55,631 nt of DNA. Origin: an uncultured Clostridium sp. Lineage in GTDB: Bacteria; Bacillota; Clostridia; Clostridiales; Clostridiaceae. The DNA lies in contig NZ_CAKVJA010000016.1 in assembly GCF_934754925.1 (NCBI RefSeq), positions 1 to 55,631 of the forward strand, read 5' to 3'. Below are positions 50,933 to 55,631 of the stretch, piece by piece. Within the stretch, counting starts at the first letter, position 1, and each line of letters begins with the position of its first letter. Position numbers and translations under genes: made by a program. The notes below the pieces were generated by a model that saw only the letters and a program-made list of their open reading frames with translations, was not told the DNA's origin and did not search any database.

Positions 50933-52312
50933 CTATCTTCCACCTACAGTTATTTCTTTTACTCTAATCATAGGTTGCCCTACATTAGTTGCAATACTTC
51001 CTGATGATGACCCACACATTCCTTGTCCTTGTGTCATATTATTTCCAACCATGTCTATATCCATTAATATTTCGCTACCTTTTCCTATTAAGCTAGCACC
51101 TCTAACTGGCTCTTGGATAACACCATTCTTAACTAAATATCCTTCTGATACAGCAAAGTTAAACTCCCCAGTAACAGGATTAACAGATCCTCCACCCATT
51201 TTTTTAGCATATAAACCATCACTAATAGATTTAATTATATCTTCTGGATTATCATCTCCATTAGCTATATAGGTATTAGTCATTCTAGATGTAGGTGCAA
51301 ATTTATAACTTTGTCTTCTTCCACTACCAGTAGAAGCCATACCCATTCTACGACCATTTAATTTATCAATCATATAAGATTTTAATACTCCATTTTCTAT
51401 AAGAATATTTTTCTGTGTTTTATTTCCTTCGTCATCTATATTTAATGATCCCCAAGCATTAGGAATAGTTCCATCATCAATAGCTGTTACTTTAGTAGAT
51501 GCTATTTGTTGACCCAATTTTCCAGTAAATACAGAGTTACCTTTAGCTACAGCAGTTGCTTCTAATGAATGTCCACATGCTTCATGGAATATAACCCCAC
51601 CAAATCCATTATCAATAGCAACTGTCATTCTACCAGCTGGACAATTTTTAGCATGTAACATTGTATATGCTTGCTTTGCCGCTTCTTTTCCGTAATACTC
51701 CGGATCAATTTCTTTAAACATTTCAAATCCCATATGCCTACCAGGACCTTCAAAGCCTGTTTGATTTTCTCCATTAGCAGAAGCTATAGCATTTATAGTA
51801 AGTCTTGTTCTTACTCTCTTATCTTCTGTATATAATCCCTCTGTATTTGCAATTAAAACATTTTGCTCTTTATCAACATATCCAACTCCAACTTGGACTA
51901 TTTCATCATGATAATCCTTTGCAGCATTATAAGCAACTTTCATAACACCAATTTTTTTATTAATTTCAATTGATGATGGTGCAAGTAGTATTGGATTAAA
52001 ATTAACAGTGTTTGTTGCATTTAAGACTATCATCTTATCTTCTTTTAATTCACCTAATGCAAGTGCTGCCTTTTGTGCAACATTTAGAAGTGAAGTTAAG
52101 CTATTATTATTTGTATAAGCATATACACTTTTTAATCCCTTAAATATTCTAATTCCTATTCCATAAGTTCTTCCACCTACAGAATTCTCAACCTTTCCAT
52201 TTAATATACTAATAGAGTTATTTAAAGTATCTTCCTCAAATATTTCTGCAAAATCCCCACCAGTTATTAAACATCTGCCAAGTACCCTCTCTGCTACTTC
52301 ACGAGATAACAT
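50933..52312 (-). CDS. tldD: Metalloprotease TldD, catalytic subunit
   Basis: Catalytic half of TldD/TldE. The 459-residue protein has the zinc motif HEACGH (His243, Glu244, His248) in GGVIFHEACGHSLEATAVAKG, plus MASTGSGRRQSYKFAPTSRMTNTYI and VNPVTGEFNFAVSEGYLVKNG. AAGGAGGA lies before the ATG. Clostridia without microcins carry this pair; a housekeeping peptide-degradation role is likely. Confidence 0.95.
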   Translation of the reverse strand: MLSREVAERVLGRCLITGGDFAEIFEEDTLNNSISILNGKVENSVGGRTYGIGIRIFKGLKSVYAYTNNNSLTSLLNVAQKAALALGELKEDKMIVLNATNTVNFNPILLAPSSIEINKKIGVMKVAYNAAKDYHDEIVQVGVGYVDKEQNVLIANTEGLYTEDKRVRTRLTINAIASANGENQTGFEGPGRHMGFEMFKEIDPEYYGKEAAKQAYTMLHAKNCPAGRMTVAIDNGFGGVIFHEACGHSLEATAVAKGNSVFTGKLGQQIASTKVTAIDDGTIPNAWGSLNIDDEGNKTQKNILIENGVLKSYMIDKLNGRRMGMASTGSGRRQSYKFAPTSRMTNTYIANGDDNPEDIIKSISDGLYAKKMGGGSVNPVTGEFNFAVSEGYLVKNGVIQEPVRGASLIGKGSEILMDIDMVGNNMTQGQGMCGSSSGSIATNVGQPMIRVKEITVGGR

Positions 52313-52332
52313 AAATAATTCCTCCTTTTTTA

Positions 52333-52359
52333 TCTAGACTATAAATTTATTCTAGACTA
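52333..52359. repeat. Direct repeat TCTAGACTA upstream of tldD
   Basis: TCTAGACTA occurs at 52333-52341 and 52351-52359, an 18-bp period, 21-47 bp before the tldD start codon. Each contains the palindrome TCTAGA. Confidence 0.5.
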
Positions 52360-52435
52360 CCTTTAACTATATTTAATTATATATCATATCTTCTATTATT
52401 TACTATAAATTTATATTTCACTTATCTTATTATAA

Positions 52436-52471
52436 AAAAAATAAAGCCAGCATAAGCTGACTTCATTTTTT
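52436..52471 (-). terminator. Terminator of the trkA-trkH unit
   Basis: In minus-strand RNA a 16-bp stem with two G:U pairs (52436-52451 with 52456-52471), loop of 4, and a run of U. Confidence 0.88.
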
Positions 52472-52517
52472 GTACTTAAAATAACTTCTATTAAATTTTA
52501 TAATTAATTTTTAAATA

Positions 52518-53966
52518 TTAATATTTTTTTTTCCAAAGTGATGGACTAAATAATATTAACATTGGATATATTTCAAGTCTACCTGCTAACATACAGAATG
52601 ATAAAACTATTTTGCTTAAATCTGAAAATGCAGCATAATTTCCTGTAGGACCCACTAATTCTAATCCTGGTCCAATATTACTTAAGGTAGCTATTACTGA
52701 TGTAACAGTAGTAGTAACATCAAAGTTATCAAATGATATTATAAATATTGCAATTAATGATATAATTATATATGCAAATATAAATAAAAATACTCCTGAT
52801 ATAGTTTCCTCATTAACAACATTTCCATCGATTTTTACACTTTTAATTCTTCTAGGATGTAATATCTTATCTATTTCTCTTCTTATAGCTTTGAAAATTA
52901 TTACTATTCTTATAGTTTTGATTCCACCGCCTGTTGATCCTGCCATTGCTCCCATAAACATAAGCATAACTAAAATCATCTTACTAAGAGTTGGCCATAA
53001 ATTAAAATCAGTCGTTGCATATCCTGTAGTTGTTACAACTGATGCTACTTGAAATGCAGAATCTCTTACAGATTGCCCTATATTTCCTGAATTAAAAGGT
53101 ATTATATTAACTGCTATAATAACAATTGATCCCAATACAGCTATCAGATACCATTTTAACTCCTCACTCTTAAAGAATGCTTTTATATTTCCTCTTATAA
53201 GTTGGAAGTATAACACAAAATTTACCCCAAATAAAAGCATAAATATAGTAATAATCCATTCTACTGCAGGATTATTAAATGCAGCTACGCTAGCATTCAT
53301 ATTTGAAAATCCACCAGTTCCAGCAGTTCCTAATGCGTGTAAAATGGAGTCATACCAAGACATACCTGCAATTTTTAATAATATTGTTTGAATAACTGTT
53401 AATACAAAATAAATTGCATATAATATCTTTGCTGTTTGCTTTATCTTAGGAACTATTTTGCCTGGAGTTGGTCCTGGGCTCTCTGCCTTTAAAAGATGTA
53501 TAGTGTTACCATTAAATGATGGCATTAAAGCTAAAATAAATATAAGGAATCCCATTCCTCCTACCCAATGAGTAAAACTTCTCCAGAATAATATACCCTT
53601 AGGTAAGCTTTGAACTTCAGTTAATATAGATGCCCCAGTAGTAGTAAATCCAGATGAAGTCTCAAAAAATGCATCTATTATAGATGGTATAGTACCACTA
53701 AATATAAAAGGTAATGCCCCAAAGAAAGAAATTGCTATCCATGCTAATCCTACTGTAACAAAACCTTCTTTCGTATATATAGCTTTATTCTTCCCCTTAA
53801 TTCTTGTAAGTACTATATATATAGGAATCATTATTAATATAGTATATAAGAATGCACTGGCATCTCCTTGACCGTAATAAAGTGCTACTAAAAATGGAAT
53901 TATTAATAGTAATAGCTCATATTTTATAACATGACCTATTATATTTAATACAGCTGGAAAATTCAT
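52518..53966 (-). CDS. trkH: TrkH-family potassium transporter, membrane subunit
   Basis: Potassium uptake channel-transporter made of four M1-P-M2 repeats. The 482 residues have about ten hydrophobic helices and four selectivity-filter loops: TSSGFTTTGAS, LGTAGTGGFSN, TTTGYATTDF and LSNIGPGLE. GSTGGGIKTIRI is the conserved cytoplasmic loop. Its first base overlaps the last base of trkA, so the two are translated together. Confidence 0.96.
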   Translation of the reverse strand: MNFPAVLNIIGHVIKYELLLLIIPFLVALYYGQGDASAFLYTILIMIPIYIVLTRIKGKNKAIYTKEGFVTVGLAWIAISFFGALPFIFSGTIPSIIDAFFETSSGFTTTGASILTEVQSLPKGILFWRSFTHWVGGMGFLIFILALMPSFNGNTIHLLKAESPGPTPGKIVPKIKQTAKILYAIYFVLTVIQTILLKIAGMSWYDSILHALGTAGTGGFSNMNASVAAFNNPAVEWIITIFMLLFGVNFVLYFQLIRGNIKAFFKSEELKWYLIAVLGSIVIIAVNIIPFNSGNIGQSVRDSAFQVASVVTTTGYATTDFNLWPTLSKMILVMLMFMGAMAGSTGGGIKTIRIVIIFKAIRREIDKILHPRRIKSVKIDGNVVNEETISGVFLFIFAYIIISLIAIFIISFDNFDVTTTVTSVIATLSNIGPGLELVGPTGNYAAFSDLSKIVLSFCMLAGRLEIYPMLILFSPSLWKKKY

Positions 53967-55330
53967 TATTTACTTCCTCCAGAAACTATATGATTTATAT
54001 CTACTATCTTATCTCTTTTAGTTATTATAATAACTCTATCTCCAAGTTCTATTTTATCATCTCCAGATGGAATTATTATTTTGTCATCTCTAACTATTGT
54101 AGCCACTATTACATCACTCTTAATATTAACATCTTTTAATTTCTTATTTAGGAATTTAATATCTTCCTTAATTAAAAATTCAACCGCTTCAGCTTGTTCA
54201 TCAAAGATTTTATAGATTCTTTCTATACAGCATTTATTTTTATTCTTCAAGAAACGTATATATCTTAATATCTTATTTGCTGTTATAGCCTTAGGACTAA
54301 TTATTGTATCTATTCCTACATTTTTTGCTATAACATTATAATTAAATCTAGTAATCTTAGTTATTACATTTTTCACATTATTATTCATTGCAAATAAAGA
54401 CGTAATTATATTTTCTTCATCTCTTCCAGTTAATGCTATAAATGCATCAGCATCTTGAAGATTTTCTGATAAAAGTAGTTCGTGATCTGTTCCATCACCA
54501 TTAATTACAATTGCCTCTGGTAATGTTTCATTTAACTCAATACATTTATCTATATCAAATTCTACTATTTTAGATGTAACTCCTATTTTATTTATTATAT
54601 TAACTAAATAATGTGTAATTCTTCCTCCACCTATTATTAATGGATTTCTTATTTTATCTTGGAACTTTCCTAGTTTTTTAAAGAAAGTTTCTATCTTTTT
54701 ATGTTCTCCTATTACATATACCTTATCATCCTTACGTAATATAAAATCACCAGTTGGTATATGTATATTTCCATCTCTCTCAACTCCAGTAATTAATATT
54801 GAATCTTTAATATATTTAATATCACAAATTGCATATCCATCTAATCCATCATTATCAACTATAGTAAATCCAACTAAATCAACTTTTCCATGAGCAAATG
54901 TATCTACACTTCTTACAGATGGGAACTTTATTAATTTAGCTATTTCTAATGCTGCTTCCTTTTCAGGATTTATCACTAAATCTATACCTAATTCATCCTT
55001 TAACATTAATATCTCTTCAGAATACTGTGGTCCTCTTACTCTAGCAATTGTATACTTTGCTCCTAATTTTTTTGCTGCTAGTGAACATAACATATTTACT
55101 TCATCGCTTCCAGTAACTGATATTACTAAATCAGATTTACTTATTCCAGCCTCATGAAGTACTTTTAAACTAGTTCCATTTCCCTTAACACCCATTACAT
55201 CTAATTTTTCTATAATTGAGTTTAAAGCTTCCATATTATTATCAATTACAGTTATATCATCTCCTTCATTAGAAAGAAATTTAGCTAAGGTATATCCTAC
55301 TTTACCAGCTCCAATAATTATAACTTCCAT
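53966..55330 (-). CDS. trkA: TrkA, NAD-binding regulatory subunit of the potassium transporter
   Basis: Cytoplasmic gating ring. The 454 residues are two tandem RCK units: RCK_N with IIGAGKVGYTLAKFLSNEGDDITVID (4-29) and TrkA_C (about 140-220), then a second RCK_N with PLIIGGGRITHYLVNII (about 230) and TrkA_C (about 370-454). The second nucleotide motif is partly degenerate (GGGRIT). AAGGGG lies nine bases before the ATG. First gene of the trkA-trkH unit. Confidence 0.96.
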   Translation of the reverse strand: MEVIIIGAGKVGYTLAKFLSNEGDDITVIDNNMEALNSIIEKLDVMGVKGNGTSLKVLHEAGISKSDLVISVTGSDEVNMLCSLAAKKLGAKYTIARVRGPQYSEEILMLKDELGIDLVINPEKEAALEIAKLIKFPSVRSVDTFAHGKVDLVGFTIVDNDGLDGYAICDIKYIKDSILITGVERDGNIHIPTGDFILRKDDKVYVIGEHKKIETFFKKLGKFQDKIRNPLIIGGGRITHYLVNIINKIGVTSKIVEFDIDKCIELNETLPEAIVINGDGTDHELLLSENLQDADAFIALTGRDEENIITSLFAMNNNVKNVITKITRFNYNVIAKNVGIDTIISPKAITANKILRYIRFLKNKNKCCIERIYKIFDEQAEAVEFLIKEDIKFLNKKLKDVNIKSDVIVATIVRDDKIIIPSGDDKIELGDRVIIITKRDKIVDINHIVSGGSK

Positions 55331-55415
55331 GTCTTTTACCCCTTATTAGTAATAATATTATTTTTATTGTGTGTTAATCCTAAGTATACAATAAACGCAA
55401 TTTATTGTAAAAAAA

Positions 55416-55442
55416 TAAAGCTAGAATTCAATTCTAGCTTTA
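55416..55442 (-). terminator. Terminator of the rRNA/tRNA-Asn transcript
   Basis: A 12-13-bp near-perfect stem TAAAGCTAGAATT (55416-55428) with AATTCTAGCTTTA (55430-55442), then a run of U on the minus strand. Confidence 0.9.
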
Positions 55443-55444
55443 AT

Positions 55445-55519
<75 letters not shown>

Positions 55520-55527
55520 TTATTGTA

Positions 55528-55543
55528 AGAGAATTTATTCTCT
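55528..55543. other. Small hairpin in the 23S to tRNA-Asn spacer
   Basis: AGAGAA (55528-55533) and TTCTCT (55538-55543) with a 4-base loop. Probably a processing structure of the rRNA precursor. Confidence 0.45.
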
Positions 55544-55575
55544 GAAAATTGCATATGAATTATTTTATATTTATT

Positions 55576-55631
55576 GGTCAAGCCCTCGACCTATTAGTAT
55601 CAGTCAGCTACATACGTTACCGCACTTACAC
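55576..55631 (-). rRNA. 23S rRNA, 3' end only
   Basis: The minus strand ends with GACTGATACTAATAGGTCGA followed by GGGCTTGACC at 55576, the conserved 3' end of Firmicute 23S rRNA. The rest of the gene is outside the window. No 5S gene lies between it and tRNA-Asn. Confidence 0.93.

Overview
The window is a strongly AT-rich, gene-dense stretch of a low-GC, endospore-forming anaerobic Firmicute, almost certainly Clostridium sensu stricto (cluster I). The case rests on an F-type ATP synthase operon followed by ywmB-murA-spoIID-spoIIQ-spoIIID-mbl, a sipL-type SPOCS/LysM gene, veg-yabG, spoIIR, a clostridial thiolase with a Rex-type operator, and a cyanophycin pair (cphB-cphA) beside sporulation genes, as known in C. 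perfringens. I cannot name the species. No insertion sequences, prophage genes or CRISPR arrays are visible; this is core chromosome between a tRNA-Tyr gene (cut by the left edge) and the 3' end of an rRNA operon (23S tail plus tRNA-Asn, cut by the right edge).

Layout. 1-1003: tRNA-Tyr and the sporulation protease-like gene yyaC. 1059-6683 (minus): mbl, spoIIID, spoIIQ, spoIID, murA, ywmB, a morphogenesis/engulfment block. 6952-13547 (minus): the complete atpIBEFHAGDC operon, whose c subunit lacks the Na+ ligands and so looks H+-coupled. 14209-19140 (minus): thiolase, dCMP deaminase, upp, rpiB, the tsaC/ywlC tRNA-modification gene and a small membrane protein. 19195-22731 (minus): prfA, a DUF1385-PrmC fusion and tdk, so the release factor lies beside its methyltransferase. 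22900-26553: rpmE (plus), rho and pyrG (minus). 26705-35379 (minus): small regulators, a PP-loop enzyme, spoIIR, ispE, cphA, cphB and sipL. 35802-43568: veg, yabG and a spore-coat region built from two divergent CotS-kinase/GT4-glycosyltransferase modules, one expanded to three cotS paralogues of which one is a shrunken pseudokinase. 43606-47064 (minus): HtrA protease, a membrane alpha/beta-hydrolase that lacks its nucleophile, and tsaD. 47379-48603 (plus): a RusA-like protein with a C-terminal zinc ribbon and an SGNH hydrolase. 48638-55330 (minus): an FAD oxidoreductase, the TldE/TldD protease pair and the TrkH/TrkA potassium system.

How it fits together. A large share of the genes serve sporulation: SpoIIR signals from forespore to mother cell, SpoIID and SpoIIQ act in engulfment, SpoIIID is a mother-cell regulator, SipL acts in coat assembly, YabG processes the coat, CotS/GT proteins probably add coat sugars, and cyanophycin metabolism may belong to the same programme. 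The rest is basic metabolism and translation.

The most interesting non-coding signals are: (1) a standalone promoter-terminator unit between sipL and veg that looks like an undescribed small RNA of about 85 nt; (2) a hairpin that would bury the spoIIR ribosome-binding site only in read-through mRNA from ispE, while a forespore-type promoter inside its loop would make mRNA free of it; (3) a Rex-like operator at the thiolase start site; (4) a Fur-box-like palindrome over the -35 of the RusA/SGNH pair; and (5) TTGCA motifs repeated at exactly 20 bp upstream of the ATP synthase operon. Start sites were moved from the longest frame to the ribosome-binding-site-supported codon where stated.
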